A DNA stretch of 64,000 bases from Oreocharis arfaki (GCA_013398015.1 VZRR01002171.1:496001-560000); one strand, 5' to 3'; numbered from the stretch's first letter, positions 12,830 through 24,700 are shown. The notes: a model not told the origin generated them from the sequence alone. Program-made: numbers and translations.

Positions 12830-14100
12830 CACTGCTGATTGCTGGCATTGTTTGAAGATATGACAGAGTAACAGAGTATCAGATTATCAGAAAAGGAGAT
12901 TCCCAATTTAATAGTTACTTGCAGAAATCAAAGTATTTTTTCCTTTATCTTAACATCTCAAAAATAAGTAGCTGTTAAATTTCAAATTGTGTAGCCTTCC
13001 TGATTTATCATCATATCATGGATGCACTTGGCTGTCTAACATCAGGGAATCCAATAACTCCCGTCACATAAGAAGAAAAGAGAAAATCCTATTGGATAAT
13101 GGTTTGCATTCTCCCCTACAGTGATTTATTTCTGTCACAAGACTTAATTTTATCACGAGGCAGATGCTCCATCTATATCAATGCAGTACATTCCTGCATT
13201 CATTTGTTTCGCACCAAAATTGTACCTGATCTATTTTCCAATGCAGTTTGGCTTATTTAGTACACGGAGTGATTAGATGGTGTTTAATCACATGTGTAAT
13301 TTCTAGTCTTCATAATTCTCAAGCATAATAAAGCAAGGCCTATGTAAAGAAGCATAATATTAAATTAAATTGCAGAGAGTAGCAGTTAGAGATGCAGCTG
13401 GTGTGTTAACGTTTCGATCTCTAGCGTGTCACGGCAGCGCATGTCAAGTGGAATAAGCCGATCTTACTCAGGTGAGCAGGTGATCAGCCCAAGGAGAGTG
13501 TGCCAAACTTTGCCTTGCATTAATTTCTCTCAGGCTATAATGAAAAAATGGTCATCACACCTTCTCCTTTGCAATCTGCAGCTACTCCAAGTGCAGAAAG
13601 CTTATCCTGTGTGTTTGAATGAGAAATGTGTCCTACCAACACTTTCCCCAACCCCTCCGTCTGCCACTTAATACAGATTATACTCTTCTGAATAATCATC
13701 TTTATTCAGCGGGGCAGCTGAGGTCCGCAGGTTGGGATCCTCTGCCAAGTGCCATTACGCCATGGGAGTGGGCTGTGGCTACTTAGCCACCCTTATCTGT
13801 GCTGCTGCTGGCCCGGAGAGCTGAGCCGCCTCCCTGGGATGCAGTCCCAGGGAAGGGCTGTCAGAGCACTGAACTTCTCAATCAGCAGAGGATATATGTG
13901 ATTCCTGTTTTGACATTCTGCCTGGAGGACCATCTATTGTCAGCTGCTATTGACAAGTGACAGCAGAGCTGTGACTTACAGGAGTTTATCTTCTTCTTTT
14001 CCCTTATTTTTTTTGCTTCCCTTCTCTTTTTATAAATAAGCCTTGAGCAGCTGCCTCTCGCTTTGGTATGGAGCTTGGACAAGTGAAGGTAGGAGCAAAG
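12830..14100. promoter_or_regulatory. Candidate regulatory region (enhancer-like)
   Basis: An enhancer-like stretch judged by motif density, not by conservation. Visible words include CACATGTG (13289-13296), homeodomain-like GATTA and TTTAATCA sites, an E-box CAGCTG (13941-13946) and a TALE-type cluster: TTGTCA (13937-13942), its inverted partner TGACAA (13951-13956), then TGACAG (13958-13963). Two perfect hairpins lie at 13775-13790 and 13831-13853. Locally there are more CpGs than in neighbouring DNA (13410-13465 and 13720-13830). A possible 47-base exon is embedded at 13425-13471. The target gene is unknown. Confidence 0.3.
13425..13471 (+). other. Doubtful micro-exon candidate, 47 bases
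   Basis: A segment flanked by GATCTCTAG (acceptor-like, AG at 13423-13424) and by CTCAG/GTGAGC (strong donor, GT at 13472-13473). One frame is open through it and reads SRQRMSSGISRSYSG, rich in Ser and Arg. Four CpGs are kept in the 47 bases in an otherwise CpG-poor region. The pyrimidine tract before the acceptor is poor, and I do not recognise the peptide. A chance pairing of an AG and a GT is quite possible. Confidence 0.12.
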
Positions 14101-15129
14101 GAAAGTTTCCTGAATTTACAATTTTGTGGTAGCACTGCAAGGGAATGAATAGCTGGGGAAAGAGGAAATGACAGTTCTCTAAACAGCTGTTGTACAATTC
14201 AGCTTCACTACTTCAGTTAATTAATCAGCATCTTGCTGGCAACTCTAAGGGAGATACTCGTTAGATACTGGAAGCAAACAGACAATGCTTTCATATCAAA
14301 TATGTTCAACAACATCTAATACAGCGATAACTTCCACAAAAGAGGGCAGGGAATATGGAGGCTCATAAAGGTGCTCCTGAAGCAGCATTTTATATCGTGG
14401 TACACGTGAATGTGCTACATACGCTGCTTACTTTGTCACTGCTCTCTGGCCTAAAACACTTTGGACTAACAACAGCAAACTTTCACACGTTTGCTAGAGG
14501 TGTTTGTCTGAGGTAACATTCCTATAAATATGTTTATATAAGTACTGTGTATGAGTGCCCACCATTCATTGCTGCATTTGTGTAGGATTTCAGAGATCGT
14601 ACATTCTAAATGCTTCTACTCTCAGTTTTGCTGCAGGATGAAAAATGGACAAACTTAAATCTTTCATGCAAATATGTCTTGTAGAATGTCAAAATGTGGT
14701 TAAGATGTAAAAACTCAGTCATGAGAGTGCTGAGTCTACACATTCTCTGAGATTTCCCTCTTTCCTCTTGGGCTTAAAAAGGAGATTCTTTGCATCCTAC
14801 CTACTAAGTTGATAAAAGCATTCATATTTTATGAGAAATAGTGCACAGAAAACTTAAACCAATGAAATTACATCTCTACAATTGTAGTATGCTTTATATT
14901 TTAGTACAGTTCTAAAATTGCCATTAATGAATGTTAGCTTCAAGTTAAAGACAAAACTGTCTTTTAAAAAAATTAACAGCCCTGTTAGGACAAAAATTCC
15001 CTCCTCCCATGCTGATTTACTGGTCAATTGCAATTCAATGACTGTACTTCCTTTTTTGAGACCTCTTCTCTTACTTTGTTCACTTTTCTGATTTAACCCT
15101 CTTGTAGGTTAGGCAGTAAATTGCAATGG
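14101..15129. other. Anonymous AT-rich DNA, nothing recognised
   Basis: No gene, repeat family or RNA gene was seen. Open frames are very short. Confidence 0.7.
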
Positions 15130-15620
15130 AAATGACAGCTCTTTAGAGACCAAAATATATTTGCTGTCAAATGTTCCACACATGCTCAGTTTAATTTTTC
15201 AGTTGACTTTATTGATTTATTAAGAATGATAATAGCCTGCATATCACTTCATATACATAATTGTCACATAAATTTGCAATATTACTGGCACGTAGTCGTG
15301 TCCATTGTGGAATGTGGGGAATGAGTTTAAATGTTTAATGTTGTGGTGTTTATGGAGTTCAGCACCAGGTGGTTTTAGGGGTTAGGGGTTGTTCTTAGTG
15401 CACCTGAGGCCTTGTGGAGATGCAGGTAGAGGCATAACCTCAGGTGGGACTCACTGATGCAGTTTGTAGGAGCCACCAATGCTCTGGAACAGGGCTCAGA
15501 GTTGCATTAAGCAATTTATGTGGACAATTTATCCAGTCTGCCGCCATGTACTGATGTAGACAATTATAGCTCCAGCTCTTTAATGAAACGTACATTATGG
15601 TAGAAAGAATATCATAGCTT
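15130..15620. promoter_or_regulatory. Candidate regulatory region (enhancer-like)
   Basis: Motif-dense AT-rich segment. It has ATTGATTTAT (15211-15220), which fits a PBX-HOX composite site, ATTGTGGAATGT (15304-15315), combining SOX-like and TEAD-like words, several AATTTAT and AATTATA homeodomain-type words at 15505-15570, and CCGCCATGT (about 15541-15549), close to a YY1 site. A double TTAGGGG lies at 15375-15388. The words are typical of developmental enhancers, but each is short and common. Conservation was not tested. Confidence 0.25.
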
Positions 15621-17456
15621 CTATTATACTCGGGGGAACTATAAAGAGAAATGTCCTTTTTTAAATTAGCTTTACGGCACTGAAGCTTTTATGTATTTAC
15701 ATGCAAGTACACTATTAACCCAAACTACTGTTTTGAACTCTCTGTGTTGTCAGCTCTTGGGAAGTGACATAGGCTGGTAGAAAAACTTCTTTTGTGGCTA
15801 CCTTTAAGCATTGCTGGCCTTTCATGTTAATAGGAGCCCGCTAAAACTTCTACTTTGCCGCAGTCATTCACCCAACAGTGAGAGCAGGATGCTTTCTTAA
15901 TCCTCCCTAATCTGTAGCAAAAACCTCAGATAAAAAAGGACTTTTTGTCTAATCCGGCTTCTCAGGTGTGGTTTACTTTAGATTTGAGCTATAAATATCT
16001 TGCTTTACTTTGTTCTTCTGAGAAGCAAACCACTGAAAATGGGGCATGGATTCATTCTTCAGCTGCCCATTCGAGAAAGAGAGAAAAAACCACTTGTAAT
16101 TTGGAAAAGAGCAAAATAAAGACAAGGCTTGTGGTGTGTGCCCTCCATTTGGTGAATGCATCCTGTTGTAGAGCTGCCTGTTGTCATATTAACCCCCAAG
16201 CAGCCATGGGCATGAGGCATCCAGTGCTGACCGCTCTTGGGCATCAGGAAGGTTCAGCCTCTGGTTCCAAAGGTTGAAGACAGTTCCATCTGTACCTGAA
16301 GGAATTGTCTCCATAAAAGTTTGTTTTAACATTTAAAAATACAGATCTGCACATTTGGTCTTAATAATTCTTAATTACTAAAAATAAAAATAGCACTATG
16401 AAATAAAGAGAAGGGGTGGGGGAGAGACCGTGCTTGGAATGAAATAAAATTAACAGCTTTGCCATTGACTTCTGTCAACTCAATTTTTCATTTGCATTTT
16501 CTTTATCTGTACTACTCCATGTCTCAGATATCCTTAAATTACAGCAGTTTTTCAGCAGCAGGCCAATCCAAACAGAAGTGAACTCAACAGATTGTTTTCT
16601 TTTGTTGCCTGTAATGATGCCAGATGAAATATGTGCTCCACTATAGTCCAGTTTCTTAAGTACTGTTTCTTATCTGAGGATGGAATTTGGAAAGGAGTAG
16701 TTAAAAAGTGAAGTAAATGCCAGAGAAATTAATTGGAATTACTTCATACGAGTGGGTATAAAATTAATGGACTGTCTGAAGACTTTCCATTATTCCTGGT
16801 TTCTTTTGCAAATTTGGAGGGTAAGAGGGGTCTTAGAAATGGATATAAGAAAATTGCTGCCCAGAATTTACATGACATCCCAAACCAGACTTCAAGAATG
16901 AAATGTAAACGATGTAAACCAGGCTTCAACAATGATTTGTAAATCATTATTTCCTGGTAGCAGTGTTACAATCATCTCCATATCCAGATGATGATGTCTG
17001 TTTAAGGGTATCACTGAGATTTAAAAAAAAAAAGTACACTTATATCATCCACCTGGGTGTGGCATTTACACATGATTTACCACAAACCCTCCAATTATAG
17101 CAATTCCTCAATGTCTTTGTCCAGTCTGAATCTATTTTCCTTTCCTTTGTTTTGGAAATCTACTGAAAAAAAAGCCCTCCTTTGAGGAAAAAATGTCAGA
17201 GCCCTGCAAATAGGATAATTCTGATATCTGTAATGTTTTCCATGTACTTAATGCAGGGGATGGGTAAAGGGTGGATTTTATAATCCCTTGAAACCATGTG
17301 TGTATATCACAGATATAAAATGTATATAAAATAGGAGAGAAAAGGTTGAATTTGGATCTATAGTCATTTGGAGTCAGAGAGTAATGATGACAATGTCATC
17401 CGGTAATGAGGGGCTAATGGGGCTAAACTTCATCAATTAAATCCTTTCTCTTTTAT
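15621..17456. other. Anonymous non-coding DNA, nothing recognised
   Basis: No gene, RNA or clear repeat was found. A 110-codon frame at 15945-16277 and shorter frames on the opposite strand have no recognisable content. A word near 16460 resembles part of an amniote MITE but is too short to call. Confidence 0.65.
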
Positions 17457-17680
17457 AGATTCATAGATTATAATGCCAGAAGGGAATACTGTGATAATCT
17501 AGTCTGACCTCGTCTTACAACATATACTATCAAACTTCCCTGAAATAATTCTTGTTTGAACAAGAGCATTTATTTCAGAAATAAAGCATCCAACCTTGAT
17601 TTAAAATTGCCATGGTTGGAAATGCCTGAGAAACCTTGATATATTGTTGGAATGGTTAATTATATCTGTCTGTTAAAGGG
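17457..17680 (-). mobile_element. Old CR1 LINE 3' tail, reverse orientation
   Basis: Read on the plus strand it starts with ATTCATAGATTATAATGCCA and runs into GTGATAATCTAGTCTGACCT. This is the reverse complement of the 3' end of an old amniote CR1 lineage that I recognise, including the part corresponding to the last codons of its reverse-transcriptase ORF. The 3' end lies at 17457 and the copy extends about 220 bp towards 17680, where recognisable similarity stops. It is a dead, heavily mutated, 5'-truncated copy. It directly abuts a younger CR1 in the opposite orientation. Confidence 0.75.
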
Positions 17681-17712
17681 CCCACCTTCTCTCTCCTGGT
17701 TTTTTTTCTCTT

Positions 17713-18995
17713 CAGAAGGACCTGGAGAAGAGGGGTCTTTGTGTGCTGTGGATGTGACTGGCTGTAGGTCACCTAGAAGTTTCCCATCTTCAAATCTGGC
17801 AAATCTGATTTCTCTTTATGACAAGGAATCCCACCTAGCTGATCAAAGGAAGCCAGTTGATGCAATCATTTTGGATTTCAGTACAGCTTTTGATACTGTC
17901 TCTCACAGGATCCTTCTGGACAAAATGTCCAACACAGCTGAATAAACACATCATGTGATGGGTGAGCAGCTGGCTCACAGGTCAGGCACAAAGGTTTCTA
18001 ATCAATGGGGTGACATCAGAGTGGTGACCTGTCACTAGTGGAGTTCTGCAGGGCTTCATCCTTGGCCCTGTGCTCTTCAACATCCTTATAAATAACTTGG
18101 CTGTAGGACTGGAAGGGATACTGAGCAAGTTTGCAGATGATACAAAATTGGGAGTAGCTGTTGACTCTCTCAAAGGCAGGAAGGCCCTGCAGAGAGACGT
18201 CAGCAAATTAGAGGACTGAGCAATCACCAGCCATATGAATTTTAACAAGGAAAAGTGCTGGATTCTGTACCGGGGATGGGGCAACCCTGGATGTAGCTAC
18301 AGACTGGGGAATGAGAGGCTGGAGAGCAGTGCCACAGAAAAGAGACCTGGGGGTCCTGGTCAATGGAAAGTTGAATATGAGGCACCAGTGCCCTGGCAGC
18401 CAGGAGGGCTGAACATATCCTGGGGTGCATCAGGCACAGCATCACCAGATGGGCAAGGGAGGGGATTGTCCTGCTCTGCTCTGCACTGGGGCGGCCTCTT
18501 CTTGAATATTGTGTGCAGTTTTGGTCACTGCAATATAAGAAAGATAGTAAGCTATTTGAGAGCATCCAAAGGAGGGCAACAAAGATGATGAAGGGCCTTG
18601 AGGTGAAGCTGTGTGAGGAGTGGCTGAGGTCACTTGGCTTGCTCAGCCTGGAGAAGAGGAGACTGAGGGGAGACTTACTGCAGTTACAACTTCCTTGTGA
18701 AGGAAAGAGGAGCAGCAGACACTGATCTCTTCTCTGTGGTGACCAGTGCCAGGACCAGAGGTAATAACACAGAGCTGTTCAGGGGAGGTTTAGATTACAT
18801 ATTTGAAAAGGGGTAGTTGGGCACTGGAACAGTCTCCCCACGGAAGTGGTCATCAAGCCTGACAGAGTTCAAGAAGCATTTGGACGTCTCTCTCAGGCAC
18901 ATGATGTGATCTTTGAGGCTGTCCTGTGCAGGGCCAGGAGTTGGACTTCGATGATTCTTGAGGTTCCCCTCCAACTCAGAATATTCTGTGATTCA
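17713..18995 (+). mobile_element. CR1 LINE, 5'-truncated, dead (avian type)
   Basis: A non-LTR retrotransposon fragment of about 1.28 kb. It carries the 3' part of the CR1 ORF2 reverse transcriptase and the short 3' UTR. Visible RT landmarks in order: LDFSTAFDTVSHRILLDKM (near 17870-17930), LGPVLFNILINNL (18062-18101), the catalytic-type FADD box (18130-18141), FNKEKCWIL (about 18240-18270) and QRRATKMMKGLE with LGLLSLEKRRLRGDL (18560-18680). The endonuclease domain and the N-terminal RT are missing by 5' truncation. Stops (for example after SNTAE near 17943 and near 18220) and frameshifts (for example around 18345) split the frame, so it encodes nothing functional. The 3' end has the CR1 tail words GTTGGACTTCGATGATTC and ATTCTGTGATTC. 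Members of this type are common in bird genomes. Confidence 0.93.
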
Positions 18996-21900
18996 GATAA
19001 GCACTTCAAGCAGTGGGGAGAACAAGGGGTGAGTTGGAGCTTGCTGAGCTAGGTAGGGGTGTGTGCTTCACCCTGCCTCCCAAGGACAAGCATAAACTTG
19101 GACAGTACAGGGGCAGTCCACATGGGCATCCTTGCAGTGCTCTGCAGCATGAGGGATGTGGGATTTCCCCACTGGCTGCCTGGAGCAGCTCAACAGCCTG
19201 TACAGTTCTTAGCATCCTGAGCCTTCTTAAGTGTTCTTGTGCCATGGCAGGGAGCTAGTCTAGTTCAGGCACACCTTTTGTTTGAGAGCCCCAACTCTCC
19301 CTGCGTGTCGGGATGTGTTATTATCAACTGAGTAACAGCCAGGGAGTCGTTCCTTGGTGTGAAGGACACGATTTGCATCCTGGAACGTATTTATGCTTTA
19401 TGGGCTTGCCAGTGATTGTTATAGGGGCAAAATTCTCTTGGAGCAGATACTGTTCCAAGTTGCTTTACTTGACTGTCTTTCTCTCTCTTGCCATACCGTC
19501 TGTCTCTGCTTCTCTCCTTTGAGAACCAGTTTTACATTAGGATATGGAGCAGGGATGAAGTGGAGAGATGCCTCCTGAGTCTAGAAGGACTTAGTTGCCT
19601 TTGCAACTTCGTTCCTAACCCAATCACTTCCTCACGTTCACCTGCTTGTACTTTCTCACAACTGTCTCCCTGCCGAGAGGCATCCTTTGGATGTGGCTAG
19701 GGTACAGTGAACACTCCATAGTAGTTAGCTGGGAGCACTGAGAATAAAAGGAAAGGGCAAACTAACTCCATATCATGCACATCCCTGTCCTCAACTCAGC
19801 TGCTTCTGTCAGTTGCCTCTTCAGAGGGGGAAGGAATGAGATGTGTTCCAGAGTCCCACTGGAAGTAGAGAAGGACATGCCAGTGCAAGGGGTAAATCAT
19901 GGATGTAGCAAAGCTTTGTCCTCCATTATAGGGCTTTCTCTACAGCCCAGCCCATGCCTGAGCTGACCCAGCCCCATCACGTTTCTGCTCTGGAAAAGCA
20001 GTGCCCATTTAAGAAGTACTCATCTAGAAAATGGAAGTAGAAAGATTTTCTGAGAGACCCAGAAGAAAAATTACTTCAGTTAGTAATTAATGGTATTTGC
20101 ACATGTCTAGCATTTTAATATCATGCAAGATTTTGCAGGCACTAGAAAGTCCTGAGCTACTGATTTGGGTGTCTTACAGATGAGGGACATAAAAATAACT
20201 GGAGTCAAACATGGGAATGTGAGATGCTGGAATGGAAAACCTAGCTCTCCAGTTCATGTAACGCATTTCTTACCTTCCTAGATTTTCATGTGGCTCATCC
20301 CAGTGTCTCTTCATGTCCTGCACACTTTCTTCAAGTAGAAAATGTTTTGTATTGAAAAGAGTATTTTTCCTGTAGTTTTGTGAAAAATGGTTTTTACTTT
20401 TCCAGTTGGGGCAATCAGCAATCCATTTAATCACCAGGCCTATTGCATTGTGAACATACTCTCTGTGGAATTGAGATTCTCCATTTCATGCAGTGAGCAA
20501 TAAAGATCTTCTGTTTGGTGGTAGGAGATGCTCAGTTCAGTCCCAAAAGGGCTGATCCATCAGACTCATCAGGCTGTCATTTCATTTTTCCTGAGAACTG
20601 AAATTCTAAGGGAATGACCATTGCTTCTGTCCAGAAGCTAGGGCAACCCTTAAAACTGGTCGAATGAAGATTTTCAGTTTACATTATTAGGGAAATGAAT
20701 ATTTATGCTTTTTCTGTAAGATGAAAAGCCCTGAGTATCTCAGGAGGAGTTTATGGTCTTTCATCATCTTCATTGATCAGGATCAACATTAATCAGGTAA
20801 ATTAATCTGAAAACGCCTTAGCCTCTCACCATCACAAAGCAAAACTCCTCCTGTCCTGTCCTCCAGCATTTTCATCAGATTTTTTTGGCTGACAGTGGAA
20901 GTTAAAGAAACAGAAGTGCCAGTTATCCACGGCTCCCAGGAGATACTGCTTCTGCAGCAAACATTTCCCAAAGAGCTTCCCATGTCAGTGGTTCCTATAG
21001 AGCTCTGAAGAGTCAGTATCACCAAAACACTGGCCTGTGAACCTCTGCTCTTTCCGAAATTCCTATTGCTGCTCCTTAGCTGGAGCTCTGTCTCCAGAGA
21101 GGCCAGCTGTGCTCCTGCTGCTCTGAAAGGGCAGATAAATTGGGTACTTGAAGGCAGATGGCAGTTTCTTATGGATAATGTAGTATTCCAGTAATTACTG
21201 TAGGAAAATGTTGTAACCTAATGCGTATTAATTCTGCTACTATAATCTAAAATGTATTAATGTTGTGGCATTACTATTCTGTTTAATGGTTGCATTAATA
21301 CATACTCTGTGGGTATTACGGTACAATTGCATTTATATTGCATACTTTACCACAATATTTACGATAGTATAACTTAAAAAATTCTGGACAAAGTTGCCTG
21401 ATTTCATGGGTGGATCCTACCACAAATAGTAGATTTCATGGCTTGTTGTAGATTATTAGGAAAGTCACATGTGGGAATCATTAGTATAGCTTAAATAGTT
21501 ATCAATACAAATTTTATGAACAATAAAACCAAACACCAGTCTCTCAGCAGTAAAGCTATTAGGATACATAATATAGCCTTTGTATTGAAGTTTCTGGCCA
21601 CTTATTTTTTCCTGTGTATCAAGTTCAGTTGGTTGTGAGAGTGCTCAGGTGCTGAAAACTAGACTGGATGGCATATGTTTCATGAGGACCCAGGCAAGAT
21701 TGCACAAGTACTTTCTTGCCAACAAAACCAGACCAAAACATGATAAAAAGTTACATCCAAAAATACCATTATAAATGTAATGCATGGTTAGTGCATTGTA
21801 CTTCCTTCCATATGCTGTAGGTATAGTATATTGTTATATTTTATCTCTGCCCAGCTCTTGGAGAAATAAAGCAGCCCCAGGCTTCTCAAATATTAGGATC

Positions 21901-22339
21901 TCTGATATGATTTGTCACATGCCAAATTATGTGATTTGAGTTCTTCAGCCATGAAGATATCTGTTATATAGACTCCTGTGTGTCCTTCCCTGCCAGGAGC
22001 CACTCCAGACAGGAGCTGTACTTAGGGACTGGTCCAGCCGGTGGTACAGGGAGGCTCCACTTTGCTTGCTCACTATTTCAGAGGCATAAAATGCACTGCC
22101 CTGGGAGGAAACAAATCCAACCATAATTCTTATTGCTCTTTCCTGATCTCTGTTTGTTTTACTGTTATCTAGAACTATATTGCTTATTTTAGGCTATAAC
22201 ACTGGCAGGATCTGTTTAAAGACAATTCAAATGCAAAATTTAAGGTTGCTTGGGAGTATAATTTTGTATGATTTACTGTCTGGCTTTTGCCAACCACTCC
22301 ACTGTCACCAGCATAACATTTGGTAAATAACTGAATTTA
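18996..22339. other. Anonymous non-coding DNA, nothing recognised
   Basis: No gene or clear repeat was found after the CR1 tail. The interrupted older CR1 does not resume here. Overlapping short frames near 19000-19700 and 20789-21025 have no recognisable protein content. Confidence 0.65.
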
Positions 22340-22580
22340 AGAAGTGTGCTAGCCACAAGGTATTATCCGCGCCAGTCTTTTTTTCTTTATCTGCTTTGAA
22401 CAAGCTGTTTCATATATTGAAAATTTGTTAACGAACTGAATAAGGCTTACACAAAAGGGCTTAGCATTTAACATTTTCACACACTATTGAATTGTTAAAC
22501 TTCAAAGATTTTTTCCTTCTGATTGCTAAGCCTTAATTAAAACAGATTGCAAAATAGTAAGTGTACAGTGAGAGATTTGC
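22340..22580. promoter_or_regulatory. Candidate enhancer-like AT-rich segment
   Basis: Contains CTTTGAA (22394-22400) and its reverse complement TTCAAAG (22501-22507), both TCF/LEF-type words, plus CCTTAATTAA (22531-22540), a LIM-homeodomain-type core. The composition resembles conserved non-coding elements, but conservation could not be tested. Confidence 0.18.
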
Positions 22581-22769
22581 AAGAGATATTTGGAATCAGA
22601 AAATCTCAGCAATGGTTTAGCTACATTTTCTTCTGACCTCTGAGCACAGAACTTACCCCAGCTGAGGCTCTTGAGAGTAAATCCTGACAGCATTTAAGTC
22701 AGTAGCAAATTCACTCAATCTCTGGAAAATGGGTCCTACAATTACAGGCTTAAGAAGCTCCATTTACTT

Positions 22770-23035
22770 ACTTTGTCCAAGAGGAGGATGTGAGATGATG
22801 TGATGATGGTCTACAAGGTATTACCTGAAGACGATACCTTCGATAGCAGGTAGCTCCTTAATCGAGGCAAAAAAGGCAAGCTGGGATGCCAGGGTTAAAA
22901 GATGATCCCCATGAATTCAGAGGAGAAATTGGCCACTCTTCCTCAGGAGTCAGATCCCAAACTTCTGTGAAAATGAGTTGCTTGGGAGGGGAATGAGTTC
23001 CCTGCTGGGAGCTTTTAAGTCAGATTACAACTTCA
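22770..23035 (+). mobile_element. Worn CR1-like LINE 3' fragment
   Basis: From a CCAAGAGGAGGATGTGAG start it aligns loosely by eye with the 3' coding end of an old amniote CR1 lineage: a GTCTACAAGGTATTACCTG stretch, then words like AAAAAAGGCA, and later GGAGCTTTTAAGTCAGATTA. No intact frame remains and the 3' terminal tail was not found. An unrelated sequence is possible. Confidence 0.4.
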
Positions 23036-24700
23036 GAGCCTTGTTTTCCCCCAGGGGGTAGAGAACCCTGCTGGGATCCTGGTGCCAGGACCCATGGAAA
23101 GCTTCTGCCCTAAGTGCAATCAGAAGTTTGCTCCCAAGGAGTTTTATCTGTTTTGGCCTTGCAGCTCCCAGCCACAGCCACTCTCACCCAGGCAGTGCCA
23201 TTCCCATCAGCTGTGCCATGGACATGTGGGTATATGTGGCGCATGCTAGTGACAAGAGAGGTGACAGGCGGTAGCTAGAAAAGCAGACTTAAAAAGCATA
23301 TGGGTGAGACCAACCTATTCTAGGCTGCCCAAAGCTTAATGGTCCCAAAACCTGCCTGTTATCAGGGACCAGCAGACAGCAGTTACTACACTTCAATGAG
23401 TTACACATCACTTCTGAAAAAACAAAATTAGAATTTCCTCCAGAATTAGAACTTCCTCCCCAAAGTCTGCTTGGATGGAGTGGGGATTAGTGCTTTCCAG
23501 CCAGTTCCTCACCATCCTTCCCTGCTGAGAAGCATGGCATCTGCCCCATGCCCCACAGGGAACTGGGGGCAGGCTTCTCGTGGTGTGTCTCCCGTGCTGC
23601 CTGGGACTTGATGTGGCTCACCAGGACTGCAGACAAAATGGAGTGAGGGGAAGTTATCCTGGCATATGACCTCATTTGCAGTAAAAAATGGTTTTCTGTA
23701 ATAACACAGGTTGTTATTCAGAAGATAGAGTGGAAGGAAGATTAAGATTCAGTCATAATTGCATGTTTGGTGCTGTGTGTACTGTACACAGAGGATGATG
23801 TACCTAAATTATGTATCCCCAAAGGCTCCCTGACAAACACTCTGTGAGAGCCTTCAACAGAAAAACCCCAAACCCAGTGCCTTTTAAACCTGCTATTAAA
23901 AAGACCAATCCTATAAGCACTATTTTGTTAAAAATAGTTCTGGGGTATTTCATCCAGCCATATTTTCTCAGATCTTGCGGTTCTTTACAAAGGACTATAT
24001 TTCTGAGAATTTAAGTAAAAAGTCATTGTATTTAAAGACTAACTGATGGGGATAGCTATAAGGAAAACTATTGCGAATACCCCTTTTTTTCTTTATCCAA
24101 GCTCTATTCATCTCATGTAAATGTTTCAGAAGCAGTTTTCCTCTGCCTTAAGGCATTTCAATTAATGCTCAGATACATGCTGGTAAAAGCTTTACCTTAT
24201 GCTTTTTTACTCTGAATTCCCTAATATTCAGCAGCAGGTTTAGGACATCAATAGGTAGCAATGATTAACAAGAAAAAGTGAATTGAATCTTTTTTCTCTT
24301 GAGAGACTTCACATTTTCCATGTTGTTTTAGGAACACTTTGCTCCCTCTTTACTGTCAGATATAGGTCTCTGTTACAGGGGCTCAATAGGGATTCCCACA
24401 GGCAGATTCACATGCCTGCAGCCTGACAGTGATCATGGCAAAAATAAAATCTACATTTTGATTAGCATAAGAACAAGTCAGTTCTTAACTTACTGTGATG
24501 CACCAAGATGTTCCAACAGTATTTGTGGTATGCAATAGTATTTAGAAAGCAACTGTGATACCCTGTGAGTGGAGTTTGCAGCTGACAGCACTGACCTGGC
24601 AAATGTGAGATAGTTTAAATAGACTTCTACTTATTCCAATTATTTGGTGGTAAAATGATACAATTAGTTGTAAATCCCTGGGATTACTCTGTTCCTTCTC
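23036..24700. other. Anonymous non-coding DNA, nothing recognised
   Basis: No gene, RNA gene or clear repeat was identified. Only short frames occur (for example 23487-23675 on minus and 23811-24014 on plus), without recognisable content. Confidence 0.65.

Noticed and set aside
15375..15388. Interstitial telomere-like repeat
   Set aside because: Only two TTAGGGG units, with one G too many for the vertebrate telomere repeat.
16450..16480. Fragment of a MITE (word TTTGCCATTGACTTCTGTCA)
   Set aside because: About 20 bases of resemblance only, with no inverted end.
18235..18725. Frames in this region as host genes
   Set aside because: They are shifted pieces of the CR1 reverse transcriptase, recognisable by FNKEKC, QRRATKMMKG and LSLEKRRLRGDL.
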